64,000 nt of DNA from Gammaproteobacteria bacterium (lineage in GTDB: Bacteria > Pseudomonadota > Gammaproteobacteria > Pseudomonadales > Azotimanducaceae). The notes beneath the pieces are model-generated. The model ran no database searches. It was not told the origin of the DNA and saw only the letters and a program-made list of their open reading frames with translations. Numbering within the stretch: position 1 is the first letter of the stretch; each line of letters begins with the position of its first letter. The position numbers and the translations under genes are program-made. Below, piece by piece: positions 26,708 through 37,200 of this stretch. The stretch is taken from assembly GCA_012960535.1 (NCBI GenBank), contig DUBB01000036.1, forward strand, positions 27,344 through 91,343, written 5' to 3'.

Positions 26708-27883
26708 TTAGTCGGGCAATCCGAGCACGCGTTTACTAATGATATTTAATTGCACCTCATTGGTTCCGCCATAAATAGTTGCCGCCCTGTCGCGCAGCCA
26801 ACCGCGGGTGGAATCTAACTCGTCGTCTGTGAAGGCATCACCCGCCCAGCCAATTCCATCACTGCCCCTGAGCGCTGATTTTAACGAAGCACCTTCTTTC
26901 ATGAGGGTTGAACCCACATACTTAAAGATCGAAGTAGTAAAACCGGGAGCCTTTCCAGACTCTGTTTCAACAGCCACTCTCTGGATCGTGTATTGCAGGG
27001 CTTTTTCCTGCATTACCTGCTGGGTTATCTTATCCCGCGACGCGCTGTCCGCTATTTTGCCGCGAACATCACCCCAATACCGTTTCCCTAACTGGGCATA
27101 GGTATTCAAGGCGGTTGCTTTTGTTTTACTTCTAGGCGCTGGTGCAGAAGATCGTTCATACTGAAGCAGGCGTTTACCAACGGTCCAGCCTTTATTCATC
27201 TCACCTACTAAATTTCTACGCAGCGCTATGGCATTGTCAAAAAAGGTTTCACAAAAAGGTGAAGACCCTGATATCAATTGAATCGGCTTAACAGTAACGC
27301 CTGGCTGGTCCATTTCCAGCAGGACAAAACTGATACCGTCATGCTTGGCTGCTTCAGGGTCGGTTCGTACCAGAGCAAACATCCAGTCAGCATGCTGCGC
27401 ACCGGAAGTCCATATTTTCTGACCATTAATGACAAACTGATCACCTTCCAGAGCTGCCCGGGTTTGCAGGCTGGCTAGATCTGAGCCGGAACCCGGCTCA
27501 CTATAGCCCTGGCACCAGCTAACTTCTCCCGACACGATTTTCGGCAGATGCTCGCGTTTCTGCTGGTCTGTGCCAAACTCTAGCAGCGTCGGGCCAATCA
27601 TTGCTAAGCCCATGCCAGTGGCTGCCGGTAGCGCCTTTATGGACATCATTTCTTCCTGCAACACACGATAGCGGTCACTCGTTAACGCTGCCCCACCGTA
27701 CTCCTCGGGCCACAAAGGCGCCGTCCAGCCTTTTTCCGCCATGCTCTGCCGCCAAACACGAGCATCCTCTGTGCTGTATAAAGCATGAGCATCCTCAAAG
27801 TGAAATACCCGATTGCGCATGCTCTGCGGGCAATTTTTCAGCAACCAGTCTCTGGTTTCCTGTCTGAAGCTTTGTAAGGTCAA
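26708..27883 (-). CDS. Acyl-CoA dehydrogenase
   Basis: A FAD enzyme of about 391 residues that introduces the alpha-beta double bond in acyl-CoA. It shows GYSEPGSGSDLAS (FAD/substrate contact), INGQKIWTSGAQHADW, and the C-terminal YGGTNEVQLNIISKRVLGLP. It resembles the large-subunit group of FadE-like or pimeloyl-CoA dehydrogenases. AGGAGG lies exactly five bases before TTG 27883, so that start is preferred over the GTG at 27889 that overlaps the ribosome site. The PhyH gene follows closely, and the nucleotidase precedes it by about 40 bases, so an operon from 30296 to 25763 is plausible. Confidence 0.92.
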   Translation of the reverse strand: MTLQSFRQETRDWLLKNCPQSMRNRVFHFEDAHALYSTEDARVWRQSMAEKGWTAPLWPEEYGGAALTSDRYRVLQEEMMSIKALPAATGMGLAMIGPTLLEFGTDQQKREHLPKIVSGEVSWCQGYSEPGSGSDLASLQTRAALEGDQFVINGQKIWTSGAQHADWMFALVRTDPEAAKHDGISFVLLEMDQPGVTVKPIQLISGSSPFCETFFDNAIALRRNLVGEMNKGWTVGKRLLQYERSSAPAPRSKTKATALNTYAQLGKRYWGDVRGKIADSASRDKITQQVMQEKALQYTIQRVAVETESGKAPGFTTSIFKYVGSTLMKEGASLKSALRGSDGIGWAGDAFTDDELDSTRGWLRDRAATIYGGTNEVQLNIISKRVLGLPD

Positions 27884-27921
27884 CAGCACCTCCTGATCAA
27901 TACAATGTCACTCATTAAATG

Positions 27922-29499
27922 TTATTTCGAGCTATTCTCCAAGCCTTTTATAGCAGGCTGAATGGGCTGCTGGCGACCCATACCCGGCAGCATGACCTGT
28001 TCTTGCTGCTCGAAATAGTTTACAAACGCCGTTGATACCAGATCATCACTGGTGAAAACAATCCGCGCCGGAAACATATCATAACCTTCACCGCCTGTAG
28101 CGGTAAAAGAGCCTGTTACCAGCCGATAGGTCCTATCCAGCTCAAGGGGTTGCCCGGATATCTCCAGATCCACCAGCCTTTGTCCTTTTGGCTTGGTGAG
28201 GTCATAGCGCAGTGCCAGGCCGGCATACTGAGGCAACCCGTATTCCCTTTGCAGACCCTGTTCAACCGCGTCTCTCAACACCGTCCCTGGCAATTCCAAT
28301 ACCGTCACCTTGTCAAGGAAGGGAAACGTATTGAGTATCATTTCACGAGTTACCTCGCCCGCTGGCAGGTCAGCTCTTATTGCGCCTGGGGTAATCATGC
28401 CTATATCTGAAGCATGGCTTTTCTTCAGGATATCAGCCAGCAAGTTGCCAATGCTGGACTCTCTGTAATAGCGCCTGACAGCCGCTCGGTCAAGATGACC
28501 TACTACTTCCATCAGCGACGGGTAGGCGGCGCGAGCCCCTGCTATCAATGCTGCAACCCCGGCGTGATCAACCAGTGAATCAGCGACAACTGGCACTAGT
28601 TCGGCTGATACCAGCTTGGGCCTGACTGAATCGGACAGTTCAAACCTGGCTATCCCCAATTGCTTTCCCTGACCAAAAGTCTGCACAATAACCGTACCGG
28701 TGTCAGGATGGATAACGGGTTGCCATAGACCATTATCAGAATGTCCTGAGACTATGAGATCAACGCCGTGGATAGCGCCGGCAAGCCGATAGTCATCAGC
28801 TATACCTCTTTGAACTTCTGGATCAGCTTCTTTATCAGTCTGCATGGGCGCTGTTTTCCCTTGGTGGGTAAGCAGCACCATCATATCCACCTGCGCTGAC
28901 AATTCATCAACCCAGAACTGGGCGCTTGCAAGCGGGTCTTTTATCTCCAGGCCCTGCCGATTAGCCTTCATCATGGTATTAATAAAGGCATCTTCTCCCA
29001 TCACCCCAAGTACACCTATGCGCACACCCTGCTGTTCGAGAATACTGTACTGTTTGGCAATTGGAATATCTGTTCCCGCGTAGAATATATTGGCATTGAG
29101 CACAGGAAACCGAGCTCGCTGCATGACCTTACGCAGTACCGGCCAACCATACTCAAACTCATGATTGCCCAGATTAACCGCATCAAAACCGATCTCATTA
29201 TAAAGATCAAAGACCAGCCTACCCTGGGTGGCTTTGGACAGTGAGCCCGTAAACATATCGCCGGCATCAAGCAGAAAACTGATTGGCGCCTGCTGACGCT
29301 TCTGTTCAATCAGGGTTGCTAATTTAGCCAGGCCACCGATTTCATTAACATCCTCTAACCAGAAAGCAGGCACAGGGTCATAAACGCTCTCAATATCATT
29401 GGTGTAGAAAATGGTGACTTGTTGAGCTCCGGCCTGGGTTGGCTCGGCCATCAGCAATACGATTAGCATCGTGATCCATTTAATGTCTGGCCTAGCCAT
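27922..29499 (-). CDS. 5'-nucleotidase/UshA-like metallophosphoesterase, exported
   Basis: A 525-residue periplasmic phosphatase with a signal peptide (about 1-24). The N-terminal calcineurin-like domain has YTNDIES, DAGDMFTGS, LGNHEFEYG, LLTHQG and SGHSDNG metal-site motifs; the C-terminal 5-nucleotidase domain holds IGNLLADIL and the substrate loop (ATGGEGYDMF). In UshA the first motif is TNDHH; here Glu replaces the His. It probably hydrolyses nucleotides or UDP-sugars to recover phosphate and nucleosides. ATG 29499 overlaps the stop of the upstream SDR by one base (TAATG), so the two are co-translated. Confidence 0.88.
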   Translation of the reverse strand: MARPDIKWITMLIVLLMAEPTQAGAQQVTIFYTNDIESVYDPVPAFWLEDVNEIGGLAKLATLIEQKRQQAPISFLLDAGDMFTGSLSKATQGRLVFDLYNEIGFDAVNLGNHEFEYGWPVLRKVMQRARFPVLNANIFYAGTDIPIAKQYSILEQQGVRIGVLGVMGEDAFINTMMKANRQGLEIKDPLASAQFWVDELSAQVDMMVLLTHQGKTAPMQTDKEADPEVQRGIADDYRLAGAIHGVDLIVSGHSDNGLWQPVIHPDTGTVIVQTFGQGKQLGIARFELSDSVRPKLVSAELVPVVADSLVDHAGVAALIAGARAAYPSLMEVVGHLDRAAVRRYYRESSIGNLLADILKKSHASDIGMITPGAIRADLPAGEVTREMILNTFPFLDKVTVLELPGTVLRDAVEQGLQREYGLPQYAGLALRYDLTKPKGQRLVDLEISGQPLELDRTYRLVTGSFTATGGEGYDMFPARIVFTSDDLVSTAFVNYFEQQEQVMLPGMGRQQPIQPAIKGLENSSK

Positions 29500-30296
29500 T
29501 ACGCTTGGTTGTCAAGTCGGGCATTTAATGTCGCGGCGATGGTGGAAGCAAAATACCCCCCATCAACGGTAATTTCCACACCACTCATCCACTGGCAATC
29601 GGCCAGTGCCAGAAGCTCAACAACCGCAGCAACATCCTGCGGCTCACCGGCACGGCCGGTCTCTGCGACTATCGAATCATAACGTTCCGATCCCAGCATT
29701 TCCCTGAAATTGTCCGATAGTGGTGTCCGGGTTATCCCCGGATTAATACAATTGACCCGTATACGTCGTTGCCTACCCTCAGCGGAAGCCAGATAAGTAT
29801 AGGCAGCAGCGCATTGTTTGGATATTTTGTACGGATCCTGTATCCAACTCGATTTGTGCTCCTGTAACCAGCGGTCTTCCTGGTCTGATGTGGTTAAAGC
29901 CAGCATGTTGGCAACCACACTCTGGTTGTCCTGCCAGTCGCGGCCCGCGCTGGAAGCAACAATCAGTATCTGTCCACCCGACGTTATCCTGTCCATTAAC
30001 TGCTCGTTAAGAAATCGCATCCCAAAAAAATTAACCCTGATAACCTGACTTGGATCCGGTGGGCACTGGGCTATTCCAGCAACATGAATCAACACATCAA
30101 CAGCAACGGGTAACAGCAGTAGAGCCGCTTCAATGCTCTGTCTATCTGCAATATCACAGGCAATATTCTTCACATTAGGCTGGGGGCAGGCATTTAGATC
30201 GAGATTCCAGACAATGTAATCCTGGTCAACCAGACGTTCTACTATCGCCAGCCCGATACCGGATGCTCCCCCTGTTAACACAATATTCTTTACCAT
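29499..30296 (-). CDS. SDR family oxidoreductase (3-alpha-HSD-like)
   Basis: A 265-residue short-chain dehydrogenase. The cofactor loop is TGGASGIG, the beta4 motif is HVAGIAQ in place of NNAG, and the catalytic residues are Ser in ASSAG and Tyr/Lys in DPYKISK. A long segment between Ser and Tyr (about 45 residues) resembles the insertion in 3-alpha-hydroxysteroid dehydrogenases from Comamonas. A steroid or alicyclic alcohol substrate is possible but unproven. ATG 30296 has GAGA upstream. Its stop overlaps the nucleotidase start. It diverges from the amidase at 30428. Confidence 0.88.
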   Translation of the reverse strand: MVKNIVLTGGASGIGLAIVERLVDQDYIVWNLDLNACPQPNVKNIACDIADRQSIEAALLLLPVAVDVLIHVAGIAQCPPDPSQVIRVNFFGMRFLNEQLMDRITSGGQILIVASSAGRDWQDNQSVVANMLALTTSDQEDRWLQEHKSSWIQDPYKISKQCAAAYTYLASAEGRQRRIRVNCINPGITRTPLSDNFREMLGSERYDSIVAETGRAGEPQDVAAVVELLALADCQWMSGVEITVDGGYFASTIAATLNARLDNQA

Positions 30297-30427
30297 GTTC
30301 TCAGCATAATTGGGGTAAACCGATCAAGTCAATGCATGCTATATTGCTCCTTACAATAATTCCCTTAGCCAGGTTGTCAAATTGACAGGCCTTGCTGCAA
30401 TGAACCTCCTTAACAGACACGATCACC

Positions 30428-31873
30428 ATGACCCAGCATCAACAGGCGCTCATTCAGTTAACGGCCGTGCAGGCAGCGGCTAAACTCAGCGCCAGAGAGA
30501 TTGCCGCTGTAGAGTACCTGGAAGCTTACATTGAACAGATTGAAGCGGTAAATCCCAATATTAATGCCGTCATCACTAAAAATTTCAGACGCGCCAGGCA
30601 AGAAGCCAGAGCAGCCCAAAAGATCCTGGACCGGCAGCAGGTACATGGTGCCCTGCTCGGCCTGCCAATTCTGGTAAAAGACAATCAACTGACTGCAGGG
30701 ATTCGTACAACCCAGGGCAGTAAAATGTATGCCAAGCACGTCCCTTCTAAAGATGCCGGCATTATTAAGCGAATTAGGCAGGCGGGTGGCATCATTATCG
30801 GCAAGACCAATATCCCCGAGCTCAGCATAGGTGCCAACACCGTCAACTCGCTATTTGGTGCCACCTGTAACCCTTACTCAGAAACCTTGACCTGCGGTGG
30901 AAGTTCCGGCGGTTCTGCAGCGGCAATAGCAACCAACATGGCAGTCCTTGCTACCGGCTCAGACCATGGCGGTAGCCTCAGGATACCAGCCAGTTTCTGC
31001 GGTGTGATCGGATATCGGGCGACTCCCGGCATTGTGCCTAACGAAGAGAGAACCATCAACCACACCAATTACAGCTTGCAAGGACCCCTGTCACGTAACA
31101 TTGCCGATGCTGGCCTGCTGCTTTCGGTAATCTCACAAAGAGACCGCAGCGCCCTGGATGACCCTATGGCGTTCCCACTGGATAGTCGCCAGTTCGCCTC
31201 ATTAACCGAACTGGACCCCAAGCAATTACGAATTGCCTTCAGCGAAGATCTAGGTGGTTTGCTGGTGTCTAACGAAGTTCGCGAACTGTTCAGACACAGA
31301 ATCAGTCAAATGAGCGATCTGTTTAAAGTCTGTGAGAAGCACCCCGTTGATCTGTCAGATGCACCCGCCACTGACTGGGCCTTACGCCAGGATGTGTTTG
31401 CTACCCAGTACTATGATCAGCAAGATCAATGGGGGCCCGATATGAACCCAAACGTCCTATCAACCTATGCTGCTGCAGTAAACACACCATTACTCGACAT
31501 CGCAAAAGCACGACGTAGACAGATTGAACTGTATCGTCACTTTACCCGCATATTTGATGAATTTGATTTACTGATAATCCCCGGCGTGAGCATTAAGCCT
31601 TTCCCATGGGCACAGGCTTATCCGCAGCAAATAGATGGCCGCAAGGTAACTAACTATATGAGTTGGCTGGGACTTTCGTCTTCCCTGACCGTTGTCGGTC
31701 ATCCGGTTGTTGCGATACCTTGTGGGCTGGACCAACAGGGCACGCCGTTCGGATTGCAACTGGTCGGCAGGCCCTTTGAAGACGCCCGGCTGCTGAGCAT
31801 GGCGCAGACAATAGAAACTGCCTTCAGCAGGATACCTTCTCTGACAAAACCACTGAGCCCCTACAGCAGCTAA
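30428..31873 (+). CDS. Amidase (amidase signature family)
   Basis: A full-length 481-residue amidase-signature hydrolase. The triad is Lys84 (ILVKDN), cis-Ser at 159 or 160 (CGGSSGGSAAA) and nucleophile Ser183 (GSDHGGSLRIPA). A GCGT-like ending with HPVVAIPCGL and PFGLQLVGRPFEDARLL is typical of the family. It is distinct from the partial amidase at the left edge. The substrate could be an amide from xenobiotic or nitrogen metabolism. It is convergent with the BVMO-like gene, whose stop lies only 19 bases away. Confidence 0.92.
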   Translation: MTQHQQALIQLTAVQAAAKLSAREIAAVEYLEAYIEQIEAVNPNINAVITKNFRRARQEARAAQKILDRQQVHGALLGLPILVKDNQLTAGIRTTQGSKMYAKHVPSKDAGIIKRIRQAGGIIIGKTNIPELSIGANTVNSLFGATCNPYSETLTCGGSSGGSAAAIATNMAVLATGSDHGGSLRIPASFCGVIGYRATPGIVPNEERTINHTNYSLQGPLSRNIADAGLLLSVISQRDRSALDDPMAFPLDSRQFASLTELDPKQLRIAFSEDLGGLLVSNEVRELFRHRISQMSDLFKVCEKHPVDLSDAPATDWALRQDVFATQYYDQQDQWGPDMNPNVLSTYAAAVNTPLLDIAKARRRQIELYRHFTRIFDEFDLLIIPGVSIKPFPWAQAYPQQIDGRKVTNYMSWLGLSSSLTVVGHPVVAIPCGLDQQGTPFGLQLVGRPFEDARLLSMAQTIETAFSRIPSLTKPLSPYSS

Positions 31874-31892
31874 AGATCAGCACCGGATACAA

Positions 31893-33560
31893 TCACGCTG
31901 AAAACTGAAATCCTGTATAGCCATCTTCAACCACCTGGTCACAGATTTCACGGTAAGGTCCAACGCCCGCGGCATAGGGCATAAAGACTCTCGGTTTACC
32001 TTTTACATTGGCGCCGAGATACCAGGACCCGCCCTTGGGGAACAGGGTTCCGTTGGCAACGTCATTAACATGACCCACCCACTGTTTCTGGGCCATCTTA
32101 TCGGCTGTACAAATTCGAAAACCTTTGTCCTGCATATAGGTGATACAGTCGGTAATCCAGTCGACGTGCTGCTCAATGGACACAAGCATGTTAGACAATA
32201 CCGATGGGCTGCCCGGCCCGGTAATAGTAAACAGATTGGGAAAGCCGTTGACCGACAGGCCCAGGTAGGCTTTTGGGCCTTCCGACCAGGCATCGCCGAG
32301 CTTGACACCGCCAGTACCAACGATGTCCATTGCCAGTAGAGCGCCTGTCATCGCATCAAATCCGGTAGCCAAAACCAGAGTATCCAGTTCAACAAACTCA
32401 GCAGCCGTCTGAATGCCTGTGGCTGTAATCTGTTCTATAGGTGACTGTCTTAGATTCAGCAGCCTCACGTTAGCTCGGTTATAAGTTTCAAAATAATCGA
32501 TATCGACACAGATTCTGCGAGTCCCTATAGGATGATTATCCGGGCAAAGTGCAGCTGCCGTCTGCGGATCCTTAACGACCTGCTTTATCTTGTCATGAAC
32601 AAACTTCTGGACAAATGAATTGGCAGTTTCGTTCATCATGGCGTCACCGATCGCCCCCATAAAGAATGCGCCACCGCGATCCCAGGCTGATTGCAATACC
32701 GCATTGGCCTGCTCACTGCTGAGCGACTCCATCAAGATCGGTTCCTGAACCTCAGTGAGTGGCTCGATATCAAGATCACCAAAACCTGATCCTAGCCCTC
32801 GCCGGTGATTGTTCCGGTGCGCTCTATAATTTGCTTTGAACTGCCGAACCCAAGACTGCTCAAGCAGGCTGTTTTTAGCCGGGACACTGAAGTTAGGCGT
32901 TCGCTGGAATACCGTCAGATGATCAGCATCCCTGGCAATCACGGGAATCGCCTGTATCCCTGAGGAGCCCGTGCCTATAATGCCTACCCGCTGACCTTTA
33001 AAACTCACTGCCTGGTGGGGCCATTGACTTGCCTGATAACGCTTGCCTGCAAACGATTCCAAACCTTCTATTGCTGGTAACTGGGGTACCGACAGGCAGC
33101 CCGTGGCCATAATACAATACTGTCCGGTTACCTTATCGCCCTGCTCCGTCGTAATGGTCCAGCGCTGCTTACTCTCACTCCAGGTGGCAGCATCAACACG
33201 ACGACCAAAGCGGATGTCCCGTAGGAGATCAAAGCGTTCAGCAACATGCTTTGCATACTGAAGTATTTCGGCCTGGGGGGAATACCTTTCAGTCCATTCC
33301 CATTCCTGTTCCAGGTCTTCAGAGAAAGCAAATGAGTAGGCAAGACTTTCCGCATCACAGCGGGCCCCTGGGTATCGATTCCAGTACCAGGTCCCGCCCA
33401 CATCGCTGGCCTGTTCAAAGACCCGTGCGGTCAGGCCCAATCCTCTAAGACGGTGCAGCATGTACAATCCAGCAAAGCCAGCGCCAACGATGACCGCATC
33501 AAAAGACGCTTCTATACTTCTGGGCATATCGGGCTCCGTCAAATCATTCACTATAACCAT
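31893..33560 (-). CDS. FAD/NADPH monooxygenase of the type I Baeyer-Villiger family, variant fingerprint
   Basis: A 555-residue flavoprotein like phenylacetone/cyclohexanone monooxygenases, which insert oxygen next to ketones. FAD motif GAGFAG (26-31), GGTWYWNRYPGARCD and NADPH motif GTGSSG (about 196-201) are clear. The type I BVMO fingerprint FxGxxxHxxxW(P/D) reads FAGKRYQASQWP at 170-181: Gln176 replaces the His. That His tunes catalysis in known enzymes, so this protein may be altered in activity or have another reaction. Both ATG 33560 and ATG 33527 have credible ribosome sites. Steroid, terpene or alicyclic ketones are likely substrates by family. Confidence 0.88.
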   Translation of the reverse strand: MVIVNDLTEPDMPRSIEASFDAVIVGAGFAGLYMLHRLRGLGLTARVFEQASDVGGTWYWNRYPGARCDAESLAYSFAFSEDLEQEWEWTERYSPQAEILQYAKHVAERFDLLRDIRFGRRVDAATWSESKQRWTITTEQGDKVTGQYCIMATGCLSVPQLPAIEGLESFAGKRYQASQWPHQAVSFKGQRVGIIGTGSSGIQAIPVIARDADHLTVFQRTPNFSVPAKNSLLEQSWVRQFKANYRAHRNNHRRGLGSGFGDLDIEPLTEVQEPILMESLSSEQANAVLQSAWDRGGAFFMGAIGDAMMNETANSFVQKFVHDKIKQVVKDPQTAAALCPDNHPIGTRRICVDIDYFETYNRANVRLLNLRQSPIEQITATGIQTAAEFVELDTLVLATGFDAMTGALLAMDIVGTGGVKLGDAWSEGPKAYLGLSVNGFPNLFTITGPGSPSVLSNMLVSIEQHVDWITDCITYMQDKGFRICTADKMAQKQWVGHVNDVANGTLFPKGGSWYLGANVKGKPRVFMPYAAGVGPYREICDQVVEDGYTGFQFSA

Positions 33561-33893
33561 TGGTTACCCTCGAAGATAAAAGAAACATCGACTGTTATCA
33601 ACTCACAGACCCGTTAAAAGTACAATTATATGCACGAAGGCATCGCTGTCCTATTGGCGAGTTTACAGACAATGCCATGCTTGACTCAGGCAAAGTCAAA
33701 GCGTAGTTTAGCCAAACAGAAACGATCGGTCTGAACAATGGATGGCGTGCATAAAATCCTTTTAAAGCGTAACAGATCCTCAAATGTGTCAAGCCTTGCC
33801 ACCCAATTGGCACGACTAATTGGCACACCTAGATGACCCTGCGTTCGCCTTTCTTGCCACTCAGCAAAAAGCCATCATCAGTTGCCTGACTTA
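33561..33893. other. Intergenic region with no recognised feature
   Basis: The interval between the BVMO-like gene and the small secreted protein shows no convincing gene, repeat or terminator. A 76-codon minus-strand frame here lacks a ribosome site and family resemblance. Confidence 0.4.
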
Positions 33894-34274
33894 ATGGTTG
33901 ACACAGCCTATCTAACTCGCGTCCTGTTGCTGCTTACCCTGACAGGGGTAAACGCTGGCTCGATTTCTGCGGATCAATCTACAGGCATACACCAACTTAA
34001 TATTTCAGACGAGGTTGAGCAGAAGATATCAGCGCTACCGGAAGAACATCAGGCATTTCTATCCAGTGATCGTCTCTTCTCTACCGGCCTGTCCAAGGCA
34101 GCCTTTGTTAAGCTCCTGCAGGGTAAAACGGTCCAGGAACTGAAGAAATCTATCCAAGAACTCATGTGGTTGGAAAGCAAACTATCAATTAGAACAGCCG
34201 CCGATACTAGCAATGTTGATCTGGAAAATCTGGGCCTTATCAATGAACAACTCGATAATTTTATTGCAGACTAA
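33894..34274 (+). CDS. Small secreted protein of unknown function
   Basis: A 126-residue protein from ATG 33894 (an in-frame TTG at 33882 would add four residues). It starts with a signal peptide (MVDTAYLTRVLLLLTLTGVNAG), and the mature part looks mainly helical and acidic, with a motif-free segment KTVQELKKSIQELMWLESK that could form a coiled coil. No family is recognised. The ribosome site is weak, so the gene call is moderate. It is convergent with the RND permease, and the two stop codons overlap by four bases. Confidence 0.5.
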   Translation: MVDTAYLTRVLLLLTLTGVNAGSISADQSTGIHQLNISDEVEQKISALPEEHQAFLSSDRLFSTGLSKAAFVKLLQGKTVQELKKSIQELMWLESKLSIRTAADTSNVDLENLGLINEQLDNFIAD

Positions 34275-37200
34275 ACGTCAACCAAACCTGACTCCCTTTT
34301 GACCGAGTAGCCCAACTTTTTCATGACAAAGCCATAAATGGCGCCCAGGCGCTGCGGCAAAATGAGCATCAGCGGCGTTATTAACAACGTCAACACAGTT
34401 GCGAATGTCAAACCATAAACAATACTACTGGCCAGCTTAACCCAGTAAGCGGAAACATGCCCACCATACACAATGGTACGATTGATCAGGTCAATACTCA
34501 CGTTACTTGCCAGAGGCAGCAGGCCCAGAATGGTTGTCGCAGTGGTTAAAAACACTGGCCTTAGCCGCTGTGCCCCGGTCCTGACGATAACCTCACGCAC
34601 AGGCATGCGCGGGTTTTCCTTACGCAGCACGTTATAAGTGTCAATCAACACAATATTATTATTGACCACAATACCTGCCAGCGCGACGATACCAATTCCC
34701 GTTAAAATGGTACTGAAGGTCTGATTAAAAGTGAGCAGGCCAAGCAGGACACCCGCCGTGGACATCACAACGGCTGAGAGAATCATAAATGCCTGATAAA
34801 AGCTGTTGAACTGGGTAACCAAAAGGACAAACATCAGCAGCAACGCCATCAAAAATGCAAAGCCAACGAAACGCATGGACTCGTCCTGTTCTTCTGCCGC
34901 ACCACGAAAGCTCACGCGCGTCCCGCTGAAATTCTGGCGATCAATCCAGTGCTGAATTTCCGTGACCTTACTATCAGCAATAACGCCTGGCAGTACATTT
35001 GCCCTGATACTCATAACATAATTACCGTCCACTCGGACGATGGTATCCAGTTTAGATCTGGCTCTTTTCTGAACAAAATGACTGATCGGAACCGCACCAT
35101 TAGGCGAGGCTACGCGCAGTTGATCAAGCATGTGCAAATTACGTTCTGACTTCGGATATCGCAATCGAATTTCAACCTCCTCAACCGCATCGTCGGGTCT
35201 GTATTCGCCCAAATATAAGCCATTGGTAATCAACTGCACCGCACTACCCACTTCACTCACATTGACATTAAATTCGGCTGCCTTGGCACGATCTACAACC
35301 AGTTCCCAGTCAATTCCAGGTAGAACTCGAGTATCCTCAATATCACGCAGGTCCTGCTGCTCATCAAGGTAAGCTCTTATCCTTTCGACCACGGGTTCAA
35401 GATTCATTCTCAATTTGGACGCTATCTGAATCTGAATATCCTTGCCAACACTGGGTCCATATTCCTGTTCGGCGATTTCAGTATTAATGCCAACCAGGTT
35501 ATCCAGTCGAGAACGAGTAAGTTCGAGAATCTCCTGCGAGGTAGTTCCCAAATCTCGAGCATTTTCGAAATCCATGAAAATCGACCCAATCATATCAACG
35601 GGCGCACTGCCACGCCCAAAGATACTGATGCCCCCGCCTGTTCTAGTACTGGTAAAATAAGTATCCACACCAGCCATAGGCATCAGCGCCTGCTCGGCCT
35701 CTAACACAAAATCACGTATTTCAGTTCTTGAAAAGTTACCCCTAGCGCTGACATTGACCCGCCCGTAGGTGGGCTCTGTATCCGTGAAGAAAATAAATCC
35801 AGCACCATGCTCACTATAGACCCTAAATATCACCATTAGGACCAGTACCGTGCATAGAATTACGGTAATGGGGTATTTTAAAAGTCCATTAAGAAACTTT
35901 ATATAGCGCCCGGTTAATCCGGACACATCCATGAGATCGCCATGCTCCAGTCTGCTGAGATGATCCCGCTGTGAGGCTTCAACTGAACCGGCTTTACCCA
36001 CCAGTGAACCCAGCGTCGGCGCAAATATCAAAGCATAAAGCAATGACCCAATGAGCACGGCAAATACGGTAATAGGCAGATACATCATGAACTGACCGGA
36101 AACACCAGGCCAGTAAAATAACGGCAGGAACGCAGCTAAAGTCGTTGCTGTACTGGCAAGAACCGGCCAGAGCATTCTATGTGCTGAAAGCAGGTAGGCC
36201 TGTCTGCGATGCATACCCTCTACCATTTTTCGATCAGCATATTCAACCACAACAATGGCACCATCAATCAGCATACCCAGGCCAAGCAACATGCCAAACA
36301 TCACCATGAAGTTGAAGGACAAACCCATTATCTGCAGAACCAGCAGACCAAACAGGAAGGAAACTGGCACAGCAGCACCAACTAATATGCCTGAACGCAG
36401 TCCCAGAGCCGATACCACCAGAATCATCACCAGGGCCATCGCCGTTACGATGTTTCCCTGCAACTCAGTTACTTGCTGCTCGGCGAACGGCGCCTGGTCC
36501 TGACTGAATATGATGCTGACTTCGGAGGGATAATCCGCAGTCAGGTCTTTCACCAGCCGCCGCACTTTTTCGTTCATATCAATAATGTTCATACCCGGTC
36601 TACGCAGGACTGCGACCGTGATTGCGGGCACACCGTTGACCCGAGTGTAACTCTGCCGGTCCTTAAAGGTGCGCCTGATCTGAGCTATCTTATCGAGCGT
36701 GACCACTGTATCACCGCTGACTTTAATGGGCAGCCCGAATATATCTTCCCTTGTCTCAATCAGTCCAGGCACCTTAACGGCAAACCTTCCCTGGCCGGTA
36801 TCCAGCGCACCGGCGGCAATCAAGCGATTATTATTTCTAATGGCGTTGAACATTTCCTGCTGGGAAACCTGATAATATTCCAGTTGTCTCGGATCGATAA
36901 TGGCTTCGAGCAGTTCCTCACGATGGCCAGACAACCGGGCCTCGAGCACTTCTGTCAAACTCTCAAGGTCATACTTTAAATTGACAGCCAGACCGTAAAG
37001 CACTCGCTCAGGTACCGTGTCAGAAGCCAGGCTGATGGCTATCACTGGTTGATCTGACATGGTGATAGCCTTGATAATAGGCTCTTCGGAAGTGCTGGGA
37101 ATTTTAGCTTGAGCACGATCTACCGCCGCCCGTACCTCGGCAATGGCGATATCAGCATCAAAATCGATATCAAATTCCAAAATCAGGTTAGCGGCGCCTT

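Noticed and set aside
33598..33828. 76-codon minus-strand frame
   Set aside because: No ribosome site or family similarity; treated as chance.
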